From assembly GCA_003996215.1 (NCBI GenBank), contig QJPP01007526.1, forward strand, positions 186,001 to 250,000: a stretch of 64,000 bases of DNA, in the 5' to 3' direction. Below the pieces are notes generated by a model. It was not told the DNA's origin, did not search any database, and was given only the letters and a program-made list of their open reading frames with translations. The DNA is from Jaltomata sinuosa (lineage: Eukaryota > Streptophyta > Magnoliopsida > Solanales > Solanaceae). The translations under genes were made by a program, and so were the position numbers. This document shows, one piece after another, positions 1-13,702 of the stretch (position 1 is the stretch's first letter; each line of letters starts with the position of its first letter).

Positions 1-54
1 TTTGGAGAAACACCTAGCTCTAATCTTGATTTTTTAGGTGATCAAGTTAATTAA

Positions 55-1609
55 ACATCACCATCATAGAGGAGGATGCATTCCCTCCTGTTCTACCATT
101 ATTGAGAAAATGTGAACTAGATATATTATAATATATGATACTATGTATAGAGGATATAAATCCATTTTCTTTAAAAGAGATATGACGTTTATATGTTTTT
201 ATGTATGCACATAAAGAGACAACTCCCTTCTTAATGTTTTCGATCCCTTCCAAATTCTCTTCCTCATACATACAATAAAAATTAGGGATAAGAATACAAA
301 TGGTGAGTCGATCGAACAAATCTCAACAAATAATTAAGGAATTAAAATTCACTTTTTAGCCAAAATTGCTACTGTTGGAGTCGCTATACATATTCTATAC
401 AACAATGATACAATTTTTATACACAAGCTATATACAATAATTATACAATTTTTATACGCATCTTATACAATGTCTATTGAAATCATGATACATATACATA
501 TTATATAGTTTTAATATACATCCTATACAGTTTCACCCAAATTTAAAATGGTCATAACATGAAATTTAAATGGCCAAGTAATCATATAATGACACTATTT
601 TGAAATGATTACTTTTAGTGAAAATAATTTGATCGACTAGCCATGTGATATCCTTTTTCCTAAAAATTATAGGCTAAAATCATAAGCAGCCCTATAAACT
701 CGTCCATATCTTTTACTTTCATCTAGAAACTGAATTTGTTTCTATAAAATAATTAAAGCAACAACAAAATATAATCTTTAAGTACTTGAAATTTGTATTT
801 TTGATCTCCTTTTTTACTTGTAAATATCTATAAATTTTCATAATTATTAATTGCTTCACCATTTAATTAATCATGTATTATTACTTTATATTTTAGGATA
901 ATATACTTAAAAAAATAATTTAATTATAACATATTTATCTACTTAAAAGGATAAAAAAAACACTTTAACTAATTAATTAAAGCTATATGTAATAAATCAT
1001 ATATATACAAAAATTAAAAGCGGAATTTATCAATAACTACGAAATCAAAAATGTTATTATCCCTTGTGAATAATAGAGAACAACACCAAGTCGAAAAGAA
1101 GAAATTTAACTCTATTATACTTCACCATTTAATAAAATTAATGTCGTGATCCTCATGTAAACGCAGAACTCTTAGTTGACCCTTTGAATGGTTCGTTCGA
1201 TTATTTTATTATTTTATAGGAGGAAAAATAGTGAAGCATACAGAACAAACATCTTGACAATTAAAAGATTTTAAAAATATATAATTGCTTAAGAAAAAGG
1301 TAACATGGATTTTACATGTAAGATGTGCATGTCTGCACTAAATGCCAGAAACAAAATCAGATTCAAAGTCACCTATAACTTATAAGAAGCAAAAATAAAG
1401 ACTTCCATCTATAAAAAAATTATAGTGCCAAAAAGGACATGTCGTGGCAAATCAAATGTCATATATGTAAGTCCTTAAATAGTAAGTAAGAGTTTGAATA
1501 AAACTATTATATTTAGATTCTTTTGACTATTTTGGTCAATTTCATCCATTTTGGGAAATCACGTTCTTTGAAATTTTGACTGACAAAAAGAAATTATTTA
1601 TTCGTACCC

Positions 1610-1611
<2 letters not shown>
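55..1611. other. Intergenic, AT-rich, no gene seen
   Basis: It holds TATACA-rich text at 380-530 and otherwise unassigned AT-rich DNA. A 90-codon minus-strand frame at 47-319 shows no domain. Confidence 0.5.
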
Positions 1612-1675
<64 letters not shown>

Positions 1676-1682
1676 TAATAAT
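1612..1682. repeat. (AAT)n microsatellite
   Basis: About 22 near-perfect AAT units. On the opposite strand they give a run of tyrosine codons inside a 70-codon open frame that is not a gene. Confidence 0.95.
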
Positions 1683-2423
1683 AAGTGCAGTTCGAGTGTT
1701 ACGACTTAGACCTGGTAAATCCCCTCCTCCAAGACATAACAATATGAATGGCATTAAAATAAAATTAAAATGTCAAACTCGTCAACATTGTGCGTCTTTA
1801 ATAAAAAAGTTACAAAAAAATTTCGAAAAAATGTTCAAATGACGAAGTATTTAAATTGTTGAGAATTAAATTTCATTGGATACAACTTTTCTTCAGAAAT
1901 AATGGTTCTCGATTAACAATTAGACTTTGATTATTGAAGTTGAGTTGAGGCTAAGCGTATACTCATTCCTTATTTCCTACTAATCAACTACTTCAACAAA
2001 GCACCAAAAACAAGTTTAAGAATTTAAAACAAGACTTATGAAAGTGTATATAATACTTAAATATTATGTTTGGACGGTTATATGTTTATAAGAAGGGGGA
2101 GTATGTTTGAAATGTTTATGGGAAGAAATCGACCAGAGATGCACAGGACCTATAATCAATCTCCCACGAGGAGTTGAAAGATGTAAAGAATTAATAACTC
2201 CATAACTGGGTAAGGGTAGGGGTGCTTATCGGGCGGATAATTATGTTTATTTACATATTGTACACAAATTGAGTATGCATTCTTTACCTAATTCTAATGT
2301 TCACTACTTTAGTTAATCCTGTAATTAACTCAGACTTAAACTTCTGATTATTTCAAATTAAGAATTACCAGAATTAAGTGTTTCAGAAGAGTTTTGGGCT
2401 AAAATTATCCCTTATCTATTAGA

Positions 2424-3328
2424 GTAGGTTTATTTTGGTCCTTCAAATGTAACCTTGAGCATATTTAGTCCCTTGAGCATATTTACTAAAGTGAAGCACT
2501 TTTGATCTCTCTAACATAATAATGTTAAAAACTAACGGGAAAGACAATTTTTCTGACGGTGTAAATTGACAATGTTATCTCTTTCTTGATTGATGCACAC
2601 TTTCGTTCTTCTCATCTTCTTCATTTTTTAGGATTAATATAGTAGTAGCTATTTATATCTGAAGACAATACTTTTGAACGTAATAATCTGCCCACTCGAA
2701 AAAATAATCATTTTCTGAAATGTAGTAACAAAATGGTCTTAAGGTCACTGGCGGAGCTAGTAATTTGGTGAAGGGTGTGCAAATTTCTTCTTAATGGTGT
2801 TAAGATCGTGACAAATTAAATATATACTCATAATAGCAAACATTTAACCTCTATACACCATATAATTTTCTAACAAATGGAGTGCACCGAACCACACTTC
2901 GCTCACCTTAAAAAGGCAACCACAATGGACCAAAACATGCAGCAAACAATTCTTTAAAATGCTCCAAGTAAATGCAATATTTGGCTTAAATACTACAACA
3001 ATTGGTCTCAAAAACCTTATGCTCTTGCTTTGAATATAGTGATTTCTCATGAAAGTTGTTTAATGTGCGAAATCAGTCTTAAAATGCAGTTATCAAATAT
3101 CAGAAGAGGCTAGAGCTTTTTTTTACTGAAGCATTTCTTCTAGTGTGAAGTTGAGGAAAGGGGAATGTCCGATGGATTTTGTATTTTACAAGTCACGTGG
3201 GTGCCATATGGGTTTAACACCGTTATTTTAAACGGGTTTTGCTAGGGAGACCAAAAGTGCTCCACTTTAATAAAGTTAAAGGACTAAATATGCTCAGGGT
3301 TATATTTGAAGGACCAAAATGAACCTAC
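2424..3328. mobile_element. Foldback/MITE with about 100-bp inverted ends
   Basis: The left end (GTAGGTTTATTTTGGTCC, then TTCAAATGTAACC and GAGCATATTTAGTCC) is the inverted complement of the right end near 3225-3328, with scattered mismatches over roughly 100 bp. The core has no gene, and a fragment of the (C/T)AGTGGCGG hAT family begins near 2746. No clear target-site duplication was found. Confidence 0.75.
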
Positions 3329-3749
3329 CAAAATGAACCACTTCAATTATTTTAGTTTGTTTTAGTAACTTTTTGTTTGAAGGACATTGCTATGCTACAG
3401 TTATGAACTAATAGCACTTTCTAGAAAGTAATGTGAAATGGAGACAACCATAAGATTCTTCATATAAGAAGTATTAATTAATATAATGATTTTTAATTTC
3501 TCATTCCTGCAACCAGTTTCATGACTATTTATTTGAAATATTTTTTTTTATTTTAAAAAAGATATTGGGACTCTCTCATAATTACATAACCACTCCACCA
3601 ATTTTCACTTATCTAAGTACTTAGCAAAACGCGCTATAAATGATTAGTATATTTTTGCCACTATTTCAGTACAGTATAAGTAGCTAGTGCTAGTAAATAT
3701 ACTCAATGAACTAATCATTAAGCTACGCAATTAGTCTTGACTCTTGACA

Positions 3750-3950
3750 ATTTTACTTTTGGTTTTCCACCTGAATTCAGTATATATATCGGAGTCTGAC
3801 TAAATTTAAATTTGTACTTTGTAGGGTTCATTTTGAGGGGGGCGCTCTCATCATAATTTTTTTCATTCCCAAAGCTCAATCCAAAACCTCTGATTAAGGA
3901 TGAAAAGATCTCAATCATCTCATTATAACCCACGTTGGTTTCTTGACAAT
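3750..3950 (-). mobile_element. Diverged SolS-like SINE
   Basis: On the minus strand it follows the same order of blocks as the better SINE at 50544-50745: an ATAATGAGATGATTGAGATC head, ATCCTTAATCAGAGGTTTTG, and GGTGGAAAACCAAAAG at the 3' side. The open frame covering it is a by-product. Confidence 0.5.
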
Positions 3951-4684
3951 TGTTGGAGTAGCTCAATGTGACTCTCATCTCAAGTTGGCCAAAATCAACA
4001 ATATAGTAAACAAGTCGTTGGAATCATGTGACAATTATTTCCATAAAAAACAAGTTGTTTGGTGGTAGTATTGGTCCACATGAATCTTAAAATTCTACTT
4101 GGGAACTTTCAAACAAAAAAGAATGTTGAAATCCTAAACTCCCATAAGTGTGTGTTAACAACCAATAACCTTTGTTGATTGAAGTTTCTACTTGGGGTCT
4201 TTGAGTACATATTTCTTTATAATACTATATATATGTATATACTATATACTATATAGTATTATCAAAATATTAAAGAAATCTTCAAGGAGTTCTTGTTACA
4301 AATAACCCACACTAGATGAATAAAAAATTTAACAAAGAGTAGTGTCTTCATTTTATTAATTTTGCTTCATGGAATCAAAAACAAATGCTTTTGGACTTGA
4401 GATATATATTTCTAATGTAGTTTCTTGTCATTTGAAATGTAAAAAGCTATAAATTGCTATTACGATAATAATTGAACTTTGATAGGTATATTAATGTATA
4501 AATTATCTTATTTTGAAATTTGATAGGGAAGTATTCTCGATGAAATAAATAATCAATTAAGATTAAGGGAGTATTCTTTTCTAATTACAACTTCTTTTTA
4601 TGAAAATTATAATCTACATCTAATAAAGCTCGGTCTGGTAGCTATATTGCTGCTAACATATTAAAAAGTTTTTATCTTATCACA

Positions 4685-4760
4685 CCCCTTGAAGTGTAGG
4701 TCCTTTCTCAAATTTTATGTGAATACAGAATACATTATGCACCTGATTGTCCTTTGTTTA
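4685..4760 (+). mobile_element. Degraded Au-type SINE 3' end (tentative)
   Basis: The stretch from GTAGGTCCTTTCTC through TTATGCACCTGATTGTCCTT resembles, with many substitutions, the 3' end of the plant Au SINE. A weaker relative lies at about 7915-8020. The 5' part with Pol III boxes is not recognisable. Confidence 0.3.
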
Positions 4761-5172
4761 ATTCACAAACTTTGTCGCCTAGCCCTTTTAGGTTTCAAAT
4801 TATTTTACTCTAAAATTTGACTTTACGTCATTTCAAAGAAGAACAAACTAAAAAAAAGGTATGTGAACTTGTCATTATCCTACTAGTTATTATTATTATT
4901 CTAACCTAATGGTGACTCATTGTGCAAATATAATTAAGGATGTGGTAGGATGGATGAACCTTCACCCTTGAATCAAAAATTTGAGACTCAAATTTTAGGG
5001 ATGGAGAAAATTCTCATAGAAAACACTTCTTCCTTCAATGTATTCCACGTGGCAAATAAATATTAATCATATCAGAAAATACTAGATAGTAAAGGGTTAA
5101 AAAATAGATTCATATGTGCATATATATTAAATGTGAACAACGTAACCAATATCATATTTGTCTTTCTTGTTA

Positions 5173-5434
5173 TTTCCTCCGTCCATACTTATTTATCCAA
5201 TTATTTGATTTGACACATTTATCAAAAAAATAATAAATAAAATAATAATATTACTATATTACCCTTAATTATAAGTTATCTAGATATTGGAAAATGAATT
5301 AAAAATGATAAATACTTAATAATAAGGGTGGAATATGTATAAAATGATAAATTATCTCATAACTTTCAAGTTGAACAAATAAAAATGAATATTTATTTTT
5401 AGTATAATGAACAAGTAAAAGTTGACGGAGGGAG
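5173..5434. mobile_element. Stowaway MITE (Tc1/mariner)
   Basis: The ends TTTCCTCCGTCC and GACGGAGGGAG are inverted, flanked by TA on both sides; about 262 bp, AT-rich, non-coding. Confidence 0.85.
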
Positions 5435-5598
5435 TAATATTTTTCACATTATTACAAGTAGAGTATCAGGTCATTTAGAAAATAAGTTAAGTGAAAAAAA
5501 GACAGCCAACTTCATGTAATTTAATTACTACTACTAAATACCATTAAGAATCGAAACTCAACACCCTCCACATATGTAAGAGGACAACCTGAGTAATA

Positions 5599-5631
5599 CC
5601 CCCCACCCCCCACCCCCCACCCCGCCCCCCC
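5599..5631 (-). repeat. C-tract; minus strand is a strong G-quadruplex candidate
   Basis: Runs of four to seven C separated by single A or G. The minus strand has five G-runs of at least four with one-base loops, an ideal intramolecular quadruplex pattern; the plus strand could form an i-motif. Confidence 0.8.
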
Positions 5632-5784
5632 AAAAGAAAAAAACTATATAGTATTTCCCAGCTGATTAAGATATCCCAAAATTATTATTGCAAGAATAAA
5701 AAATCACAAGAGAACTCTATTCTTTTTTGTAATAAAGCACTGATAAGTGACATATATAGTGGACGAAATTATTCACCTTATTCA

Positions 5785-6117
5785 AAAGTTATTGTTGGGT
5801 CATAAATTTTTTAAATATAACTTGAAATTGTATTTGGAAAAGTGAAAACAACTCAATATTTATTTTCACATTTTTATTTTTATTTTTTTCACTTTTTAGA
5901 TTATTATTTTTTGAAAAAAATCTTAATTTTTTTTATTTTCATAAAATAACTCAATTTAAATTATATTTTATTTTTAAATTATATTTATATTTAAAAAATA
6001 TATATATTTAAATTCTAACTAATTATTATAAAAACTATGGCCAAACACAATTTTAACTAACTTTAAAAATTTCAAAAAAGTAAAAAATATTTTGATTTTC
6101 ATGATCAAATAGAGCCA
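5785..6117. mobile_element. GTTTGGCCAT-type MITE, AT-rich copy
   Basis: Inverted-like ends resemble the family at 15627, 50292 and 57388: TTGTTGGGTCATAAATTTT at the left and TTTTCATGATCAAATAGAGCC at the right; the centre is nearly pure A/T. Confidence 0.5.
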
Positions 6118-6286
6118 TAATAAGAGTTTTTAAAATGGAGAAAATAAAAGAGAATATTCAAAAGGAGGATGGAATGGATAACAACCGTACCTCTTTAAAT
6201 GCTTAAACAATTACATAGTCGAGATTCGATAACAAGATTATGAAAAGTGGCTTTAGTTCAGTGAATTGGGTCTAACCAATGGATAA

Positions 6287-6929
6287 CACTACTAAAAAGG
6301 GTTAAAAAAACCGAGGGCTGATTCCGACGAACAGGATCGGTTTTCTCGGTAAAATCGATACCAAATTGATATATTCACATCCGTTAAAATTTGCCTCGTC
6401 AAAATTAAAAATCGATGGATAAAGTCGGTTAAGACCGAGGAATAATCAATCATGTCCGTTGTTTTTTTAAAATTGTCTGTCGGTTTATTAAAAAAATGTA
6501 GCTAGTTGAAATCAAACGTAGTTATTTTCTATGACTCTGGATAATTCTACCACTCGATCACACAAGTTCTTTGATGAACTATTTCCATGTTTATATTTAT
6601 ATATACTTTTCAATTGCAATTTTACACTTCAAAAATCGATAGAGTCCCTCGATTTTTATAAAAAAAGTACTGTAATAAAAAATTAAGGTACTACTTCGAT
6701 TTTCTTTTTAAAAAATAAAGAAACTTTTTTATAATTTTCTCCCTTTTTGCGCAAAAAAAATGATGTTGTCTGTCGGTTTTCTTTAAGTCCATCGATTTTC
6801 TCTTAAAAGTTTATTTTTTTTAAAAAAAAAAAAAAAACCAATGCATTAGGTCAGTTTTTCCTCAGTTTTATGGACTGACTCTGTCCTTCGAATTTTTCTC
6901 CATCCATTTTTCCATTATTTTTAGTAGTG
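6287..6929. mobile_element. CACTA-type MITE
   Basis: Perfect terminal inverted repeats CACTACTAAAAA / TTTTTAGTAGTG with a 3-bp duplication TAA on each side (6284-6286 and 6930-6932), as expected for CACTA. It is 643 bp and non-coding; subterminal AATCGATxx / CCGAGG motifs recur in both orientations. Confidence 0.93.
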
Positions 6930-7631
6930 TAACCAGAATTCAATATTAGGTAATTCATATAAAAAATGATTTCGCTAATAATTGAGTGATAGTTCAGGTA
7001 GAAAACTCACACTTCTAATAGTTCATGTATGAAATTCAAAAAATAAAAATAATTTAGATGTGTTTTTGACCGTTAACTCTTTTAAATTTAAAATATTAAA
7101 TTTTTTCAATTTAATTTAGCTCCAAAAGTTAATCAAATTAATTCTCCTAAAGTAAAATATGACAAATCAAAAAGAATGGAGAGAGTAAATGAGGAATTAA
7201 TATTTCAGATTTGACTTTGAGCCGAACAAATTTTAGACCTTAATTAACCATATTAATTTTGTATACCTTCTAGAAGCCGTTAAAAATAAAGATGAACAGA
7301 ATAAAGTAAGAACTTAGACATATATCAAAAATATAATTTAATTAAGAGATGTTATAATAATAATGTTGTCTTTGATTTATGAGTTTTAAAACTTAACTGA
7401 TTGGCTTGGAAGTGATTAAAGTAAAAAGTAACATGCTGCACACTGATACAAAGTTAAAAAAGAATCATGACAAAGGAAGAATGTGTTAATTAATGATGAT
7501 TTTAGAAGGTTAATTTATGCTTTTGAAAATCTTGCTTTAAATGATTCACTTCATAAGTTCAACAAAATTAGGTTAATACTGAAGGAAGAACACCGCGCCA
7601 CAACAAATTAAATAACGCTTAATATTTAATA

Positions 7632-7872
7632 CACCCCGTTTTAATTTGTTTGGCCTATTTTGACTTGACACAGAGTTTAAGAAAGTAAATTAAAGACTTT
7701 TAAAATATGTGGTCTTAAATTAAAGATATGTTAAAATATTATTTAATCTTGTGGCCTTGAATATATCCTCCATGTGGAAAGCTAGAATTAAAGAGTTTCT
7801 AAAAAAAAAAAAAGACATTCTTTTTGAAACGGATTAAAAAAAAATAAACCAAATAAATTAAAACGGAGAGAG
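7632..7872. mobile_element. Stowaway MITE
   Basis: Left end CACCCCGTTTTAATTTG, right end AATTAAAACGGAGAGAG, flanked by TA; 241 bp. Closely related in its left half to the copy at 50968-51212. Confidence 0.85.
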
Positions 7873-8175
7873 TATAAGCTATTTGTGTACACTTTAATCA
7901 CTCATACTTATATCAGTATAGATTATCTACGGTATATTAAAGCACCATAATCATTTTTCAAACTTTACGTGAACAAATGATGGTTCGTGCACCTGACTAT
8001 TTTATTTAATTGAATATAAGTTTTTTTTTCCAAGTCTTTAATCAATCAGTAAGCTCACTCTAAAATTTGAAGTTCTTTATTTTTACATGTAAAATAAGCT
8101 TGTCACATTGCTCTTACATTTACCCACATATTGCTATTAAAATATTATTAGAAATAAAGGTTTTTTCACCTCAAA

Positions 8176-8405
8176 TTAGAGAAAATTTGTGTTATAGTAT
8201 AATTTTTTCATTTATTTTATCAAATTAGCTCATTGAAAAAATGCATGGTGAAAAACAGATTCTCACTAAAATAATGAAAAATTTCCTAATTTTTCAATAT
8301 GAAAACATTACTATCTTTTTTCCCCACCAATTTAATCAAAATATCTGTAAGAATAGCTATCGAACATTTTTTAGTGAAAAAATAGTAATTTTTGTAGTGG
8401 TGGAA
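8176..8405. repeat. Dispersed repeat, copy 1
   Basis: Shares blocks in the same order with 9176-9421: TCATTTATTTTATCAAATTA against TCACTTATTTTTTATCAAAC, then AGCTCAxTGAAAAAA, GAAACAGATTCTCA and AATCAAAATATCTG. The right end TTTTTGTAGTG resembles a CACTA-like terminus, but no matching left end is seen. The 71-codon open frame here is not supported as a gene. Confidence 0.6.
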
Positions 8406-9072
8406 GAACCTCCAACTAGATGTAATTCTAGTAATTTATTCTCATCCAAATTGTAATTTCCAGCTGTTCGCTAAAGAGAACTAATTAATGCAACGGTGAA
8501 ACAAGATAACTTCTAAATTCGAACTTATCTATAGGCCACTTGTAGTAATTATAATTTTTCTTTGATCTTATATAGGACAAAGGGTCCAATCTCAAATTAT
8601 TATTTTTTTTTGATTAAATCGAGGTAACTTTAAATTCTCCTTTAATTTAGAGATGGACCTAATACTATATATCAGGTTAATTTTCAAGTAAAATGAACTT
8701 GATCCCGCAATTAAAATCGTACTAAAACTTGTAAGCATAAAATACGATTAATTAAAGTTGTTCTCAATAAAACTCTATAATTTAGGGGTGTTTGCATTAC
8801 TAGCATTAGATTCCCTAACCTACAGTAGCAGTAATCTGAGAATATAGTTGCTGACTCAAACTCAAATTAAGGACTAAATTAAAGAAAAAGGCAAAAGCAA
8901 TGAAATGACATTTAAAATAATTAGGCATGCATTAGTCGAAAGCAATTTAGTTTAAGTTCTTCTTTCTTTTTATGTCGATCGTGGATTTGATTCAATGAAT
9001 TCAATGATTTTAAATGAAATATTTACATCATTATGGATGCTAGATTCCATACAAAAGTGCATAGAACTGGGA

Positions 9073-9543
9073 AGTGGCGGAGCCAGTTGGGTGTAAGGGG
9101 TTCATCTGAGTCTCTTTCGCTAGAAAATTACACCTTTTAAATAACACTTCTTAAAATAGAAATTCTTTCCAGCGCAAATTAATGAAAATTTTATTTATAA
9201 AATATATTTTTTTTCACTTATTTTTTATCAAACTAGCTCACTGAAAAAACGCAAAGTGGGAAACAGATTCTCATTAAAACGCTGGGAAGTTTTTGAATTT
9301 TTCTTGTAAAAACACTACTATTTTTTTTTCTCACTGATTCAATCAAAATATCTGAGGGAATAACCACCGACCATTTTTTATAAGAAATTTCAATAGGAAA
9401 ATAATAATTTTTTAATAGTGCAAGGTTAAAATTATGTTTTAATTTTTATGTATATATACTTAGATGTTAAATTTTCGTGACTTCTTAATGTGCTTATTTT
9501 TTCATATTTTTAATGCCTTTAATAAAAATCTTGACACTCCCAC
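9073..9543. mobile_element. (C/T)AGTGGCGG hAT-type element interrupted by dispersed repeat copy 2
   Basis: The left end AGTGGCGGAGCCAG and a right end near CTCCCACTG bracket a copy of the family seen at 34616. Its middle (about 9176-9421) is the second copy of the repeat at 8176-8405, so one element appears inserted in the other. Confidence 0.5.
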
Positions 9544-11791
9544 TGAAACTGAGTTCATCAAAAACCTTATTCTTTATCTTTCGAATAATAATCATTATTC
9601 TTTCACATTATAAAGTTGATCAGTTCTATATTAATCCTCGTACAATTTTGTTTTGCTTTCACTTGGAGTATCTTTAAGTTGATGAAAAGATGTTAGTGGT
9701 GGGTCTAATTATCTAATTACGGCTCTAAACTTTTTGCTCTCACTTTAGTTTAATTCTTCCCATCACAATCAGCATATTCTACATTCACGTTATTTTATTA
9801 AAATTAATAAAATTAAAAGGGTGGTGGTGATGAATTTGCGGAAAATATAATATTTTATTTTTATTTTTTGGAAAATATAATATATACTTTTGTCTTTTGG
9901 TATTTAATTCTTGTATTAATGTATTGTTATTCCATATTATATATATTGGGTATAAAATAACACACCAATTAAATACTAAATTATACCCCGAATTAGCTAT
10001 GCATGATTCAAAATAAAAACTAAAAATTAGATAGACCAGATTTTATGCCATGTTTCTTGTATGGATTTATATGATTACGATTCAAGTTCATGGCACGTAT
10101 TATATGTTTTGGTCAATAAATTTTATAGATTTGTATTTGAGGTACATTATCATTGAAATCAAACTCAAAAACATGTGCACCACCTGAACTTGTATTATGC
10201 CTCTACTTTCCTCTTTCATTTCAATGTGAAATTCACCTTATAAGGTATAACATGCATGTGCCTCTTCTTTAAATTTGTCAGCGTAAAAGTTTGTTAGTCC
10301 TCTTCGATTCGTCTCCCCTTCGTCATGGCCATCACATGTACAATAGTTAAGGAGTAAAAATAACTTGAACCCTGTACATTATTCGAATTGAAATCTGAAA
10401 CGTTAGAACATCTCAATTTCATTATATTAATATAATAAATTCTTATAGTTCAATTTTTTGTCGATTTCACGCATAATAATGTAAAAATATAATGGTAAAA
10501 CAAGAAAACATACTCTATATTCGATCTTATCAATAAAGCCAACTTGTATTTTGAATATAATTCTTGTACTGATACTTTTTTTATAATGTTATGTTGGACA
10601 AAAAGTCCAATCCTAACCTTCTTTTTGTCTGAGCAAATCCAGATAGTTTAAATATTCTCCTTTAATTATATCAACCTACTATTGGGGTGATCCTCAAGTT
10701 AAATCTTCAAACTTGTACGAATAAAATATGATTAATGTTGTTGTCACTAACTCAATATTAGTGGAGTATTATAATAGGGAGTTGTGTGAAACTATCTAAA
10801 ACTAAAAGTATAGTATTACTAGTATTATATTTCGAGTGACTATCGAAAATAGTCTTTTTATTTTCATAAAATAAAAATAAAGTTTATGTATAAATTATTT
10901 TTTTTAAATTTTACTTGTAAAATTATACTGAGTATTTCATTTTTATTGTAAAAGAAGATTAACCTATATAAAAGTAGCAATAATTTGGGAGTAAGAATTT
11001 CACTCCGTCTCGAATTAAGAACTAAACAAAAGGCAAAAGAGAGAGAAAAAAAAGACAAACCAATGAAGTGACATCAAAAAATATTCAGGCATGCTATATT
11101 AGTCATTCTTCACTTTATAAGTTTTCATTGGAAGCAATTTTATTTCTTTTTATCTTTTTTTCAAATCTTTGGTTCATTCATTGAATTCAATGATGTGAAA
11201 TGAAATCTTTACTATTTTATAATCAGATGCCATAAAAAGTGTAGTCGTTCAGATAATCAACTTCACCTAAATCGTTTCCAATCAAAGTGAGTGGCCATGT
11301 GTAAAAAAGAAACAGAGAAAACAACTATTCTTTCACTACGTATATTAACTTAAATTATATGTATAGTCAGTATAATAATAATATAAAAAAAAATTACCTT
11401 ATCAAGTTATTAAAAGATATTTATTAGTAAGTCTTCTTAAAATATGAGATTTGTAATTTTAAAAAAATAGACAACTTGCCTACAACAAGTACAAGATGAT
11501 CACTTGATGGCGTAAGGATATCTTATACTAATGACCATAGATGAATCTATAATTTAAATCTAATAGATTCAATCTTTAAGATTTTCAGCAATATTGTTCA
11601 TCGTAATGTTAAAATTATGAGTTCAGATCTAATATTTATTGAGATTTTAATACATTGTTACATATATATTTATACTTCATATCAAAAGTTATGAGTTCAA
11701 ATGGATCAGTCGACGAAATATAATACACAAGTCTCTGTTGATGATATATATAACTTGAACTCTAATTGTACGATTTTGTTTTATTTTCACA
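9544..11791. other. Intergenic, AT-rich, no gene seen
   Basis: I see no gene and only weak traces of MITEs. Confidence 0.5.
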
Positions 11792-12018
11792 TAGGGGTCA
11801 TTTGGTACATTGTATGAGATAAGCATAGATATCTCATGAGCCTATTTTATCTCACCCTCTAATCTTTATATGGAATAGTAATCTCACTATTTTAGTATAA
11901 ATGATGGAATAAAATAATCTTAAGATTAGCTAATACCTCACACTAAACATGAGATAAAATTAATTTCAAATTTTATCCCAGAATTATTTTCTTATCCTAC
12001 CTAAGAAACGATCCCATA
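11792..12018. mobile_element. MITE with GGGGTCATTTGGTA / AAACGATCCC ends (tentative)
   Basis: About 225 bp with imperfect inverted ends and internal GAGATAA/TTATCTC blocks repeated in both orientations. No clear target duplication. Confidence 0.5.
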
Positions 12019-12531
12019 GATTATAAAGTTGAAGAAGTTAAATTGGTGATGTGAGAAATGAAAGTCCAGGAGATTTTAGTGGATGCATGGGTCTAAAAAT
12101 CTAATAATTACTAGCTCAATTTAATTATTTTCTGCTCTCACTTTTCCTCCTATATATCACAATCACACATTCTTATTCACATTTCGTTCAAAGACAAACC
12201 GTGTTCCAGCAATTTGTGAGAAAATAATTTGGGGGGTGCAACTTTTTTGGCTTATGCAAAGAGTAGTCAATTGGATCTTGATTGCCAATCCTTCTACTTT
12301 GGGAGGACCATGTTTAAAAAATGAATTAACTAGCGTTTAATCATAAATTTTGGATCAAAATTTAAAAAATTATCTTTAAATATATTTTGATCATAAATGT
12401 TGGATCAAAATTTGAAAACCTGTCTTCATACAGATTTTAAGTTCCAGACCAAGTTTTGGGAGAAATTCCAGTTTCACTCACAAAAGTCATTTTTTTCCCA
12501 AGGAAAATGCATGTCCAAACACAACTTTAAG

Positions 12532-12679
12532 CAGTGGCGTAATCATATGTAGTGAAGGGTAGCTAGTTGAACACCTTTTGTCGAAAAATTATACAAAGTA
12601 TATAGGCTGAAAATTATTTTTTCATATGTACATATTAAAATCTTGAACACACTAAACAAAATTTTTGACTTCGCTACTG
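12532..12679. mobile_element. hAT-type MITE, (C/T)AGTGGCG family, 148 bp
   Basis: Terminal repeats CAGTGGCG / CGCTACTG, flanked by an 8-bp duplication ACTTTAAG (12524-12531) and ACTTCAAG (12680-12687) with one mismatch. The 8-bp size fits hAT. Confidence 0.85.
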
Positions 12680-13702
12680 ACTTCAAGTTTCAAAAATTGC
12701 AACTTCAAAAACTCAAAATTTTAAATTATAATTTTAAAATCTTAATGTTATACCTTCTCTAATTCTTTATAGTAAAATATGGGAGAAGACAAAATTATAT
12801 GACGATGTTAAAGATGAATTAGATATACGCTCATCGTGGTATTATGGAGAAGACGAAAAAAAAATCAAGCTAAATAATCAAATCACAAATAAGAAAGGAG
12901 AGGAAATGCCATAACTTTAATTTTGGATAAAGGTTTATCACATCCAATGATTATAAATATCCCTATGCGGAAATATCAAAAATAGTGGAAATTTGCCCAA
13001 ATAAGGGCCTTTTCATGTCAAATCTAAATCAACTTGGGAGATATGGTTTTCAATTATGAAGATTATATGCCTTCCAAATTTTCAATACCTAGTATTCTAA
13101 GAAAATGGCGCACACTCCAAATTATTGTGGTCAACAATATTCTGCCTATAGCCAGGCTAAGGTAATGGGACGGGAATGGTCAGAGTCAGAGTCATGATTA
13201 AATTTGGTTAAAAAATAAATTTGCACTGTCCTTATTAGTTATAGCTTTTAGCGCAATAATGATATGAATCGAAGTCATGATCAAACATAATCCTTGTTGA
13301 TTAGCGTTTGGTTGGTTATATATGAAATAAATTTATGCCTTTACTTATCAACTATATAATTTTTGACATGATAATAAACATTTAAGCCTAATGTATACGT
13401 TTCTCTAACTAATAGAAATCTCTCTCCCAATCATTGATCATATATATCAATAATTAAAATAGTAAATGTTCTTTGACCAAAAAAGAAGAAGTTTTGAACG
13501 TCCCCACTCTCAAATCTCAATCACAAAAAATGGGATGAATGCTAAGCTTCACGAATAGCATATTTCTTAAATCAAATTTTGATCACTAGACGTGGAACTT
13601 ACTGAATAATATCACAAACAAGTTACTTATAAATTGTCATAAATAGTTTAATTTTTTTTAAAAAAAGGTAAAATAAGAAGTTAAATTCAATTACTAAGTT
13701 AG

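Noticed and set aside
1..54. A 17-codon plus-strand frame open from the window edge to a TAA (ends FLGDQVN), possibly the end of an upstream gene
   Set aside because: Too short to identify, and no family or splice evidence inside the window.
47..319. 90-codon minus-strand frame
   Set aside because: No domain or plausible splice signals, and it lies in AT-rich DNA.
1542..1754. 70-codon frame with a polytyrosine run
   Set aside because: The run is the AAT microsatellite read on the other strand.
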